A stretch of 64,000 nucleotides of DNA, taken from contig NZ_LT629781.1 of NCBI RefSeq assembly GCF_900105685.1, forward strand, positions 2,542,001-2,606,000. The letters run 5' to 3'. The stretch's first letter is position 1. Every line of letters begins with the position of its first letter. The translations under genes and the position numbers were made by a program. Source of the stretch: Verrucomicrobium sp. GAS474 (lineage in GTDB: Bacteria > Verrucomicrobiota > Verrucomicrobiia > Methylacidiphilales > GAS474). This document shows positions 51,480-60,106 of this stretch, piece after piece. The notes beneath the pieces are model-generated. The model was not told the origin of the DNA. It was given only the letters and a program-made list of their open reading frames with translations, and ran no database searches.

Positions 51480-51803
51480 ATGGAAGAAAGTCCCATGTCC
51501 CTATCGGACGAAGAGTGGAACAAGCGGTGCGCCGCTGATTCAAAGCCCGTTGATCTCGTCCTTCCGTTGGCAGAGGTGGAAGGAGGGATGCAGACCGGCT
51601 CCAGGACTATTGTCCTCGAGGGCTATGAGGTCGATAGGCTGCGGGACATTGAGGTTCTCGGCGAAGTGAAGCTTTCGCGCGATCGGGTTGCTACCTTTTA
51701 CCGAGAACAAAATCTAGTCACCTTCCTCGACCGCAGTCAGGAGCCACAGGTCCTACTCGTTCGTCCTACTGCCCTGACCGTCGCGCTGGCGGGCGTTGCC
51801 TGA
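51480..51803 (+). CDS. Small protein upstream of the REase-PIN gene
   Basis: A 107-residue soluble protein (MEESPMSLSDEEWNKRC). Its start could also be the GTG at 51462. It ends 52 bp before the REase-PIN start, same strand. No family recognised. Being small, upstream and co-directional, it could be an inhibitor or partner of the nuclease, but nothing in its sequence shows this. Confidence 0.45.
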   Translation: MEESPMSLSDEEWNKRCAADSKPVDLVLPLAEVEGGMQTGSRTIVLEGYEVDRLRDIEVLGEVKLSRDRVATFYREQNLVTFLDRSQEPQVLLVRPTALTVALAGVA

Positions 51804-51855
51804 CGTCGTGCCACAATGGAATCGACCATCGAGGCGATTTACCTATTCTAGCCTC

Positions 51856-54045
51856 ATGTCGATCCCCGCTGTTCCTCTAGATACTCTAAAGTTGGCACTG
51901 CGGACGCTTTCCGGGGAAGACGGATTCATCTTCGAGGAGTTTGCCAATCAGCTACTCTCGGCGGAGTTTTCTAAGCTGGTGCCGATTGGTGGGATTGGAG
52001 ACGGCGCACGGGATGGGGTGGTCTATTTTCCCGAGGGCCAGCCGTGCGTTTTCATTCAACACTCGGTTACGCCTGCTTTCGTCGGCAAAATCAACAGCAC
52101 CGTCAAAGCCCTCGAAGAGGACGGTCGCACCGTAAAGATTCTGATTTACGGGAGTCCGCATGTCATCACGGCGAAGGCAGATACTCTTACGACGGAACTC
52201 CGAGAGAAGAAGGAGGTCGCCCTTTACATTCGGGACCTCGCTTGGTTTGTCCAATACGCCAATAGCAACGACATTACGCGTGGAGCCTGCCATGCGTTAA
52301 TTGCCAAGATGGTGGGAACGGCCGCTGGCATCAGCACGCTCGTCCACGAAGGGTTACTTTCCGAAGTAGACAAGAGGACGGCGCTGGCTTACCTCGAAGT
52401 TACCGTCGGAAACAAGAGTCCAGGCAAGAACGTCAATCTCGTCTGCCTTGAGGCGATGGTGAAATACGCGATCCGGAATGGAACACCCGACGCCCCGATC
52501 CCGCGTGAGGAGATATATCGAACGGTCGGGTCGTTCATCACAACTGAAGAGTCCCAGCGTTTGCGGGCGCGAATCGATGGCTGTCTTGGGCGTTTTTCAA
52601 AATCCGAGGTCAAACATCACGAAAAGGTAAACGGCGTGCTGGTGGACGGCTTCGCTCCCGAGGTCGCGGGACGAATCGCGAACGAGGCTAGTTTTCGAGC
52701 CTTGGTGCTGATGCAAAGGCGGGTCGATGATTTCGCGCTGGATTGCGTTCGGCACGTTGTGCTGGAGAAGGAGATCGAGTACGACCTCGATGAAGAGGCA
52801 TTTGCCCATGATGCCCGAATCGTGGCCGAAGCCATGCTGTATCGGAAAAGCGAGGCGGCAGCGCGGGCATTGATACCCGGTCCGACGTTGGCGAATCCCA
52901 TTGTCTCGCTGGTGGAGCTGACCACGAAAATCTGCCTCAATGAGGGCCACCTTCTCAAGTCACTCCGAGCAGTAGAGCCCGAGAAGGTCTTGGACATTGT
53001 GCCTTTCGCCGCAGAGCGGCTGCTCAGAAGCGACGAAGGAGAGGTCACAAATTATTTTCGGCACGTTCGGGACAGCTACTTCCTCTACTTTGCGCTTCGG
53101 CAGGCGCCGGATGTCCAGGAGGCCCTCAATAGCGTCATCCGAGGGATGATGTTGATCGTCGATGCCAGTATCATTGTTCCTTGCATGTGCGAGAGGCTGC
53201 TCGAAGATGCAACGGTTGGCCGAATGACCCAACTCCTTAACGCGGCTAAACAGGTAGGAGTAAAGCTGTTCGCCAGCAAGGAAACCATAAACGAACTGAT
53301 TTCCACGATTCATACCGCGAATGCGATCCATCAGTCCTACGCCCGGTTTAAAACACCTTACGATCATTCCGAGTTGGCGAAGGCGTACATTGAAGCTGGA
53401 GCGACGGAGGGCTTCGAGAAATTCCTAGAGCGCTTTTGCGACAAAGACACTCCTGTCGAAGACTTAAAGGAGTTCCTTAAAAGCGTTCTCGGGATTGAGT
53501 TCGACGACTTTGCCGACCAACGTCGGCAACTCGACCATTCCAAGGTAGAGGACCTTGGAAAAATCCTTTTTGATAAGCGGAAGGTGAAAGAAAGCATCGA
53601 CGTAAGGCACATCGAGACGCTGGTAACGAACGATTCCCTCTCCATCCATTTAATCGACATACTTCGGAAGGATGCGATTGTTCGGCCGGGGAAGGGTGAG
53701 GCGTGGTGGTGGATGACCCGCGATTTCACCACGAACAACGTCGATAATCAGACCTTCACGGACGCGGGCCGTAAAGGGCCGGCGACCATGGCGCCTGACT
53801 TCCTCCTGCGGCACCTATCCTTAGCTCAACGGGACGGAAATAAAGCGACGACCTTCACACTACCCACGGCGATTGAGGTATCTGCCCTTGGCTTCATTCC
53901 CGCGGAAGTGATCAAGGCTGTTGACGAGTCTCTCAAGGAGACCGGACGCCTTCCTGTTTACCTTCGAGATCGGAAGATCCGGAAGATGCTGAATCAGGAG
54001 CGCTCCGGCCATACTCCAGCACCTAATCCCGCGGCCGCAGCCTAA
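51856..54045 (+). CDS. Large protein with an N-terminal REase-like domain and a PIN-like domain
   Basis: A 729-residue protein. Residues about 12-130 resemble an Mrr/DUF4297-type endonuclease fold: FEEFANQLL, then GDGARDGVVYF and the FIQHSV strand, a variant of the D-ExK/QxK site. Residues about 435-620 look PIN-like: MLIVDASIIVPCM (first Asp), ETINELIS (Glu) and WWWMTRDFT (late Asp). The middle is helical. Two nuclease-like modules in one chain beside a protease-like gene suggest a defence effector. Start ATG at 51856; an upstream TTG would add a weak extension. Confidence 0.6.
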   Translation: MSIPAVPLDTLKLALRTLSGEDGFIFEEFANQLLSAEFSKLVPIGGIGDGARDGVVYFPEGQPCVFIQHSVTPAFVGKINSTVKALEEDGRTVKILIYGSPHVITAKADTLTTELREKKEVALYIRDLAWFVQYANSNDITRGACHALIAKMVGTAAGISTLVHEGLLSEVDKRTALAYLEVTVGNKSPGKNVNLVCLEAMVKYAIRNGTPDAPIPREEIYRTVGSFITTEESQRLRARIDGCLGRFSKSEVKHHEKVNGVLVDGFAPEVAGRIANEASFRALVLMQRRVDDFALDCVRHVVLEKEIEYDLDEEAFAHDARIVAEAMLYRKSEAAARALIPGPTLANPIVSLVELTTKICLNEGHLLKSLRAVEPEKVLDIVPFAAERLLRSDEGEVTNYFRHVRDSYFLYFALRQAPDVQEALNSVIRGMMLIVDASIIVPCMCERLLEDATVGRMTQLLNAAKQVGVKLFASKETINELISTIHTANAIHQSYARFKTPYDHSELAKAYIEAGATEGFEKFLERFCDKDTPVEDLKEFLKSVLGIEFDDFADQRRQLDHSKVEDLGKILFDKRKVKESIDVRHIETLVTNDSLSIHLIDILRKDAIVRPGKGEAWWWMTRDFTTNNVDNQTFTDAGRKGPATMAPDFLLRHLSLAQRDGNKATTFTLPTAIEVSALGFIPAEVIKAVDESLKETGRLPVYLRDRKIRKMLNQERSGHTPAPNPAAAA

Positions 54046-54094
54046 TCACCTCGGCCCTGACGGTCCGAGGCAGAACGGCGTTTTGGTCATCGTG

Positions 54095-54559
54095 AAGTGC
54101 CGCAAAGTGACGCAGCGATTTGCGGCACATCCGTCAGAGTAAATCCGACCGGTTGCGGCACTTTGCGGCGCATCGCTGCATGGTGTCGAATGTCTATATA
54201 TACCTATAAAAGAAGAGGTTATAATATATATTCAATTCTAAGTGCCGCAGAATTGAGGATTTCCAGAGCCATCGCCAAAAAGGGAAGCAAGCAGAAGGCG
54301 AAGCCGTTCAGGGCCTCTTGGCCCAATGGCCTTTGGGGATGACGTAGCCATTTCTTGGAGCCGAGGGTGTTATAGGGCATTTGCGGCACTTCGCGCCTCA
54401 TCGAGGCTTCGCCTCGCGTTGTAAGCGGCACGACGAAAGGTAGATCGCCCCAGAGGCGATGGGCGTTGGGACCATGCGTTAAAGCGCCGCAAAGTGCCGC
54501 AGCGCCCGATGTCTACTCTGAGCCAAGTGCCGCACCCTGTTTGCGGCACTTGCGGCGGC
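54095..54559. repeat. Iteron array and AT-rich region: probable replication origin
   Basis: The 10-bp word AAGTGCCGCA and its complement TGCGGCACTT occur repeatedly: perfect copies at 54095-54104, 54154-54163, 54240-54249, 54382-54391, 54492-54501, 54525-54534 and 54542-54551, and variants at 54105-54114, 54121-54129, 54163-54172, 54422-54431, 54482-54491 and 54551-54559. A very AT-rich stretch (54191-54240) lies inside the array. This is the layout of an iteron origin. The replication-type gene begins at 56775 and ends at 54616 beside it. Confidence 0.75.
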
Positions 54560-54568
54560 TGCTGGAAT

Positions 54569-54602
54569 GAAAAAGCCCTCCCGTCGCCGGGAGGGCTTTC
54601 GT
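54569..54602 (-). terminator. Rho-independent terminator of the DUF3987 gene
   Basis: Read on minus, AGCCCTCCCGG / CGGGAGGGCT stems are followed by TTTTTC, 14-20 bp after the stop at 54616. Confidence 0.85.
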
Positions 54603-54615
54603 TTGCCAGGAACCG

Positions 54616-56775
54616 TTACCGGCCCACCGTGGCGTAGCGCAGGGCCTTTCCCTGCTTCCGGCTGACGATCCGTCTCCGTGCGACCAGCTCTGCCAGCGAC
54701 GCCCGCAGGTCGTGGCCTTCGATATGGGTGTACTTCGACAGCTCCCGCACCGTCATGCTCCCCCGCTTCTGCAGTTCCTCCATGACCTTGTCCTCCCGCA
54801 CCTTCGCCTCGCCCGCGAGGTAGGGGGCCAGGAGGAACAGTTCCTGCCGTGCCAGCCAGAGCGTCAGCTCGACAGCCGCCTTCGCCGTTTCCACCGACAT
54901 CGTCTTCATGCTGGCCGGGATCGAGCACGAGATCCTCACGGTCGGGCCTGCCTCTTTTGCCGCCTTGGCAAAGGCCGCCATGATGCCCGAATCCTGATGC
55001 AGCAGGTGGAGCAGGAGAGCAATCCGCATCGCCTTCTCCGGCCAGCGGCGCGCGAAGTTGCTCGCCCCGGCGAGGTTGGTCTCGCTCTCGATCTCCGCCT
55101 CGATCCGTGTGCTGAAGGTGCGGAAGACCTCCATAACCTCCTCGCTGCCGATGAGGTCAAGGTACTCGCCCCTCTCCGCCAACCGGTGGCAGAAACGCAG
55201 GAGATCCGTCGAGAAGCCGCTCCAGTTCGCCTGAATCATGGGATCGAGCTCGAGGCCCATCTGCTTGATCCCCTGATCCATGAGGCAGAACTGGAAGCGT
55301 GGCAAGAGGCCGCCCTTCACCGACTCCTCGTTTACGATCTTCCCAGTCTGGTCACTCTGGGTCAGCCAACAAACCGAGAGCCGCGGCTCGTTGACGTTCT
55401 CCTCGTCACGCCCCGCCCGAATCGAGTCGAGGTGGTCGCCACTCCAACCTTGAATGAGGAGCGAGTCGTCAGGGGTGGAGGTCTTCGAGAACAGACCTTT
55501 GAACGTGATGAGCACGATTTTTCGGCCGTCCGTGTGGAAGCCGAAGAGCGACTCGCCCACGGCACCCGACAGCTTCTTTTCGAGGCCGGCGCTGGTGAAG
55601 TCGGTGACGACGAAGTTCGGCTTCCACTTCTCGCGGTGCTTGATCTCCTGGATCTTTTCTTCGACATCCGCGAGAGCCTCATCGAGGCAGGGAGTTGGGG
55701 CGGCGACGGAACCGGCATCCATCTTCGCCTTCCGCCGCATGAGCTTCACGATCTCCTTGTCCTGCTCGAGGGCAGGCATCGCCTTCTTGTCCTTCTTCAC
55801 CTGCTCAGCGTGCTTCGCGATGAGGGAGCTGTTGAACCGCCGAATCGGTTCGCCGATCTCCCCGCCTACGACGCTTTTGCCACCTGCCGAGGGTACAATA
55901 ATGAGCGAGTAGATGTTCGAGTGAGTGTAACCCTTGCCGCGCTTCAGCCGAACCCGCGCGAACGTCGAGCCGCTGACGCAGCTCAATGCCACGAGGAGCG
56001 GCATGATCGGCGGGCAGACGTGGACGCGCTCGTAGTCCCGGACCATCCGCCGCAGGAGGAGCGGCAGGGCACCAGAGGGAAAGGTGGCGTCGTAGTCCGG
56101 GTCGATCAGCGGTGCGGTCCGAACCTGCTGTGCGTTCCGGAGTGCTTCCCCATGGTCGCCGCCGTTGACGAACCCGACGACCCAGATGTCGTTCTGGACC
56201 AGCCTTTTGATGATGGCATCCGCCCACTCGCCATGCTCTTCCGATTTCCAAACGACGGCTTTGTGCTGCGCCGGCTGGATCATGTCGAAGATGTCCACGC
56301 TCTCGGAGACTTCGTCTGGCATTGCGTCCTTCGATCGCCGGACACCGCCACGATCGACGATGACCGTTGCCGGGAACTCGACGGTGGCGGGAAACCCAAG
56401 GACTCCCTCAACCTTGGCCATGACCTGCAGGTAGTGGCGAGCCGACGAGAAGACGTGGATGACCTCAGTGATCGGGAGGTGCCCCACCACTAGGGGAGTC
56501 AGCTTCGTTTTCGGGTAGGTGTACGCCTTGCCCTCCTTGGTCAGGACGTGGAGCGCCACGACCTTACCTTCCTTCTCGATCGGCAGCGCGAGGTTGCCCT
56601 CGTGCGCGCCGAGATGAGGGAACTGCCAGAGCGTATCAGGCGCGACCCCGAGGATCGGTCCGAACGTCTCGCAGATCTCCTCTGTAAGGGAGAGCTTGGC
56701 CTCCTGCCACAGGTCGAGTGGGATGGACGTGGCAGCCCCGGCCGGGCCTGCCACTTTGGCGGGGAGATCGCTCAC
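54616..56775 (-). CDS. DUF3987 replication-type protein
   Basis: A 719-residue protein of the DUF3987 family of primase-helicase-like phage and plasmid replication proteins. It has an N-terminal domain with alpha/beta strands, a P-loop-like VPSAGGKSVV (294-303), and a C-terminal winged helix (TVRELSKYTHIEGHDLRASLAELVARRRIV). It lies beside the iteron array and is overlapped by the wHTH gene (ATGA), so it probably is the element's replication initiator or primase-helicase. Confidence 0.78.
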   Translation of the reverse strand: MSDLPAKVAGPAGAATSIPLDLWQEAKLSLTEEICETFGPILGVAPDTLWQFPHLGAHEGNLALPIEKEGKVVALHVLTKEGKAYTYPKTKLTPLVVGHLPITEVIHVFSSARHYLQVMAKVEGVLGFPATVEFPATVIVDRGGVRRSKDAMPDEVSESVDIFDMIQPAQHKAVVWKSEEHGEWADAIIKRLVQNDIWVVGFVNGGDHGEALRNAQQVRTAPLIDPDYDATFPSGALPLLLRRMVRDYERVHVCPPIMPLLVALSCVSGSTFARVRLKRGKGYTHSNIYSLIIVPSAGGKSVVGGEIGEPIRRFNSSLIAKHAEQVKKDKKAMPALEQDKEIVKLMRRKAKMDAGSVAAPTPCLDEALADVEEKIQEIKHREKWKPNFVVTDFTSAGLEKKLSGAVGESLFGFHTDGRKIVLITFKGLFSKTSTPDDSLLIQGWSGDHLDSIRAGRDEENVNEPRLSVCWLTQSDQTGKIVNEESVKGGLLPRFQFCLMDQGIKQMGLELDPMIQANWSGFSTDLLRFCHRLAERGEYLDLIGSEEVMEVFRTFSTRIEAEIESETNLAGASNFARRWPEKAMRIALLLHLLHQDSGIMAAFAKAAKEAGPTVRISCSIPASMKTMSVETAKAAVELTLWLARQELFLLAPYLAGEAKVREDKVMEELQKRGSMTVRELSKYTHIEGHDLRASLAELVARRRIVSRKQGKALRYATVGR

Positions 56776-57137
56776 GCAGCCTCCTGCTGGGCGACATTTT
56801 CATCGGCGCGGCGACGGCGCCTTCTCGGTGCCGGTCGCTCGTATTCGACTTCGCAGCGGAGGGGTGGGGGGCGCAGACCTTGGTCATAGCGATCTAGAAG
56901 AGCTTCGACGTCCCGCGACCTGTAGAGCGCCTTCGCCCGGGGACCCTGTCCGGACGCTCTCGTGATCCATCCTGCCTCTTCGCAGCGGCGGAGGTCTTTT
57001 TCTTTCCCAATCTTACCGACAACTTCGGCGCGGGGAACCATCCGACGGGTGAGGTGTCGGACGACCTCGGCGCCGATACGATTAACTACCTCTTCGACGA
57101 TCTTCTCGATGTCGACTTCTGAATTGCGCGAAGGCAT
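56772..57137 (-). CDS. wHTH protein paired with DUF3987
   Basis: A 121-residue protein with an N-terminal coiled segment (DIEKIVEEVVNRIGAEVVRHL), a wHTH-like core (LRRCEEAGWITRASGQGPRAKALYRSRDVEALLDRY) and an Arg-rich tail (PRRRRRRAD). It overlaps DUF3987 by four bases, implying coupled expression. It may be an iteron-binding initiator or an excisionase. The core resembles that of the small wHTH protein at 24692-24964. Confidence 0.62.
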   Translation of the reverse strand: MPSRNSEVDIEKIVEEVVNRIGAEVVRHLTRRMVPRAEVVGKIGKEKDLRRCEEAGWITRASGQGPRAKALYRSRDVEALLDRYDQGLRPPPLRCEVEYERPAPRRRRRRADENVAQQEAA

Positions 57138-57159
57138 GGGCCTTCCTTTCGTGGTTAGC

Positions 57160-57400
57160 GATTGGAAGGTCTCGGCGGTTCAAGCGCCGGCGCGGCCCGT
57201 CGCAGGGGCAAATTCCTGCGATTTAACACCTCGTCGCCGAGGGGGACTACTGCCTAAGACCTAGATCTACAACGGACGTTCCCAGTTTCGTAGGGCTCTC
57301 AGTCCTCGTGGATCGAGAGCAAGCAGAGGGACGTAGCCCCCGGCAAACACGGCAAGTACAAGCCAGTTGATGGGCGGACTCTACCCGAAACGAAATACCT
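57160..57400. ncRNA. Candidate structured leader between integrase and replication genes
   Basis: The 299-bp gap 57138-57436 lacks genes but has nested stems: AGGTCT 57167-57172 with AGACCT 57257-57262, CTCGGCG 57171-57177 with CGCCGAG 57235-57241, TCGCAGG 57200-57206 with CCTGCGA 57215-57221; and a second unit with GCTCTC 57295-57300/GAGAGC 57315-57320 inside ACGT-CCC 57276-57283/GGGACGT 57328-57334. It lies upstream of the wHTH-DUF3987 operon (minus). It could be a leader, an antisense copy-control RNA or a single-strand origin. Confidence 0.5.
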
Positions 57401-57436
57401 TGTCAATAACGGTCTCGACAGGTCGCGACACAATCC

Positions 57437-58876
57437 CTATTTGGCCGCCGATCTCTCCTTTTTGCCAGGAAGGATAGCCCAGTACGCCTGCCAGACCGGC
57501 TCCTTAACGACTGTCCGATAGTGCTTCAAAATGACGTCGGGACTATTGCCCATCATCGCCGCCGTCCGCGCCTCATCGGACGTAGCTGCGAGAAAGTACG
57601 TGCCGAAGGAGTGCCGGATGGGATTGCGGGGCCAGACCTTGAGCACTGTGCCGTCCTTCTCCTTAGCTTCCTTCGCTTGTTCTGGGGTGAAGAAGCCCGC
57701 GGCCTCGCGTGCCTTCTCAAAGTGAGACCGCCAGGGCGTCGGCGCCACGAGCCCAACGCGCTCTTCTTCCGGGACGAGATCGAGCCAAGCCTTCAGGGTC
57801 GCGTGAATCGCGATCATCCGGTTCTTCCGGGTCTTCGCGATCCGCGCTGAGACCTGAATCTCCTTGTCGCCGACGGCCGCCCAGTCGAGCTGTTGGATCT
57901 CGCTGGAGCGGAGCCCGGCGAAGAGACCCAACGCGGTCGCCGTTCGGATGGGTCCGTCGCTCTTGGTGAGGAGGTCGGCTGCCTCTTCGGGGGTGAGGAT
58001 CGCGCAATCGGCATCGTAGTCGATGCGGGGAATGTCGATGGCGGGGTCGACGCCGACATAACCGTCGCGCTTTGCCCAAGCGAAGAACGCTTTCAGGTTG
58101 CGAAGATGGTGAGCTTGGCTTCCCCGGGTCCAAGCGTCCTCGTCGATCCAGTCGGAAACATCGTCCTTCTGGATCTCGTGGACTTTGGCGCGCGGATGGT
58201 CGGTGAAGAAGTTCCGGATGGTCCCGGAGTAGTCCTTCCTCGAGTTGGGGAGGAGGGGGGCTGGGCGAGGGTCATCCAAGAATAGGGCGAGGGCGGCCTC
58301 CCAACCAATCACCCCCTTGGAGGGACGGCCCAGCTTGATGCCGTCCTCCACCGCCTGAGTGAGTGTAAGACCCGGGAACTGCTTGATCCTGCCGAAGGCG
58401 AGGGCGGCTTCGTTGAGCTGGGCCGGTTCGAGGCGCGTCGCGGTGATCTGGTCCCGCTTCGAATACTGCTCCCATGCCCAGCGACGAGCCTCCTCCTTGT
58501 GTTTGAAGTCCTTCAGGATCGCCCGGCTCTTCTTCTTGTTCTTGGGCAGGGCATTGGCGGGGTTGCCCCGGTTCGGCGAGGTCGTTGGTAAAAAGGGAAT
58601 CTGAACGTCCGGCCGCGCAGCTACGAGGTAGTTCAGGATGCCGCCGGGGAGGGGGACGACTTCCGCCTCCATCGTAGGGACCGGCGCCTCATCCCGGCTA
58701 CCGATGATTCCGAGGAAGCGTTCGCCCAAACGAACGCGCCACGTGACGCTGCCATTGCCTCCCTCGTTCTTGCCCAGCCCGACGCCCGGGGGAAGACCCT
58801 TGGGGATCTCGACGTTGGACGGATCACCGTCGAGAAACACCTCACGAAGGGTCTTCTTTTTGGTCAGGGCGCGCAT
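57437..58876 (-). CDS. Tyrosine site-specific integrase
   Basis: A 479-residue recombinase. Residues 40-65 resemble an arm-binding N-terminal domain, followed by a SAM-like core-binding domain (about 190-275) and a catalytic domain: Arg323 in FAGLRSSEIQ, Arg421-His422 in NPIRHSFGT, and Tyr453 in KHYRT. The first His of the HxxR motif is Asn418 and the GH motif is GN (Asn443). It lies 54 bp from attR and is the likely integrase. Integration into tRNA-Lys follows from the repeats. Confidence 0.9.
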   Translation of the reverse strand: MRALTKKKTLREVFLDGDPSNVEIPKGLPPGVGLGKNEGGNGSVTWRVRLGERFLGIIGSRDEAPVPTMEAEVVPLPGGILNYLVAARPDVQIPFLPTTSPNRGNPANALPKNKKKSRAILKDFKHKEEARRWAWEQYSKRDQITATRLEPAQLNEAALAFGRIKQFPGLTLTQAVEDGIKLGRPSKGVIGWEAALALFLDDPRPAPLLPNSRKDYSGTIRNFFTDHPRAKVHEIQKDDVSDWIDEDAWTRGSQAHHLRNLKAFFAWAKRDGYVGVDPAIDIPRIDYDADCAILTPEEAADLLTKSDGPIRTATALGLFAGLRSSEIQQLDWAAVGDKEIQVSARIAKTRKNRMIAIHATLKAWLDLVPEEERVGLVAPTPWRSHFEKAREAAGFFTPEQAKEAKEKDGTVLKVWPRNPIRHSFGTYFLAATSDEARTAAMMGNSPDVILKHYRTVVKEPVWQAYWAILPGKKERSAAK

Positions 58877-58896
58877 TAGTGTAATTTTACGCTAAT

Positions 58897-58905
58897 TCTA
58901 CGTCC
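58897..58905 (+). other. Candidate integrase arm-type site, right end
   Basis: TTCTACGTC here matches the copies at 15582-15601 at the left end. It lies between the integrase start and attR, as arm sites usually do. It also overlaps the likely integrase promoter, so autoregulation is possible. Confidence 0.35.
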
Positions 58906-58930
58906 TACTGCAACACCAGAGTAAAAGGTA

Positions 58931-58978
58931 TGACTCTTAATCAATTGGTTGTAGGTTCAAGTCCTACTCGCGGCACTT
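58931..58978 (+). repeat. attR core repeat
   Basis: Identical to 15429-15476. It includes the tRNA-Lys 3' half only, with no acceptor 5' strand or D arm, so it is not a functional tRNA. Beyond it, chromosomal sequence resumes. Confidence 0.95.
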
Positions 58979-59095
58979 TTTAAGCTCCTCTCGTTCAGAG
59001 AGTTAGAGTGGGATTTCTTCGGGATGATCGCCGGAACGGCACCCCGCGTTCCGATTCTTTGACGGGCCTTGCGCGGACGCGAGGCCTGTCCCGTT

Positions 59096-59833
59096 TTACT
59101 TCGTCGCCTTGAGGTCCCGGGAGGCGGCGTGCTTCAGCTTCCAGAGTTGGCGGAGCGTGGTGACGTAGCTGATGGCGAAGGCGACGAGGTCGCGCTTGGT
59201 CTTGCCCGCGTTACGCTGCTCGAAGAAGAAGGGGATCTCCTTGATCCGATAGGCGGGATGGTAGATGGAGAGCTTGACCAGGATTTCCTCGACGATGTCG
59301 AAGTGGACGCACTCGAGCCGGAGGGCGCGGAGGTCGGCGCCGCGATAGAGGCGGAAGCTGTTGGAGACGTCGGCCACCCGGAGGCCGAGGACGATCCGGA
59401 AGACGATGTTCACGAAGAGGCTCATCCAGATGAGGATCTTCGGGTTGTCGGTATGGCCGCCGGGAACGTAGCGGGAGGCGATCAGGAGGTCGGCCCGGTC
59501 CCGGTCGGCCCAGAGGGTGGCGATGAAGGAGGGATTGTGGGAGCCGTCGGCGTCCATGATGACGACGCGCTCGCCCAGCGAGAGGCGGATGCCCTGCTGG
59601 ATGGCCCCGCCGTAGGAGGACTTTCCTTCCCCGTAATAATGCCGCGCCCCGTTGGCGGTGCAGACTTCGGCGGTGTCGTCCCGCTTTTCGTGGGCGTCGA
59701 TGATGACGATCTCGTAGGAGATCCCCAATCCTCCCAGGGTCTGGTGGAGGGCCGGGAGCATGCCGCGGAGGTTCTCGGCTTCCTCATAGGCCGGGATGAC
59801 GACGGAGAGAGCGGGGGCGACGGCCTGAGACAT
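59096..59833 (-). CDS. Family 2 glycosyltransferase (polyprenyl-phosphate type)
   Basis: About 245 residues. GT2 signature: LSVVIPAYEEAENLRGMLPAL at the start, VIIDAHEKRDDT (a variant of the nucleotide-binding Asp motif), VVIMDADGSHNPSF and RYVPGG. The family includes dolichyl-phosphate mannosyltransferase-like enzymes that charge polyprenyl-phosphate with sugar at the inner membrane. The start at 59833 is preferred; a further upstream start lies in low-quality sequence. Confidence 0.85.
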   Translation of the reverse strand: MSQAVAPALSVVIPAYEEAENLRGMLPALHQTLGGLGISYEIVIIDAHEKRDDTAEVCTANGARHYYGEGKSSYGGAIQQGIRLSLGERVVIMDADGSHNPSFIATLWADRDRADLLIASRYVPGGHTDNPKILIWMSLFVNIVFRIVLGLRVADVSNSFRLYRGADLRALRLECVHFDIVEEILVKLSIYHPAYRIKEIPFFFEQRNAGKTKRDLVAFAISYVTTLRQLWKLKHAASRDLKATK

Positions 59834-60106
59834 GGAGGGCTGATTAAGTCGGTTTTTTTCGATTCTGGCAAGGGGCAACTGGGAGGCCGCTCTCTTTGGC
59901 TGGGGCGCGGAAAATGGGGCGCGACCGTTTTTCTCTCTCCCCTGGGGCAAGATGGTTACTTTTTGATCAGCCTTTGAATAAGGATTGGCCAATAGGTGGG
60001 GTCTTTGATGGAGTGGGGTTAATCTGGTTAACTTCGTAAGTTGCTTTATTGGATCAGGTTGTGGTTTCCTCCGCTACCTTGGCACGGCTTAAGCGACTCT
60101 CCTTGT

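Noticed and set aside
58931-58978. Possible second tRNA gene at the right end
   Set aside because: Only the 3' half of tRNA-Lys is present, so it is the attR remnant and not a functional tRNA.
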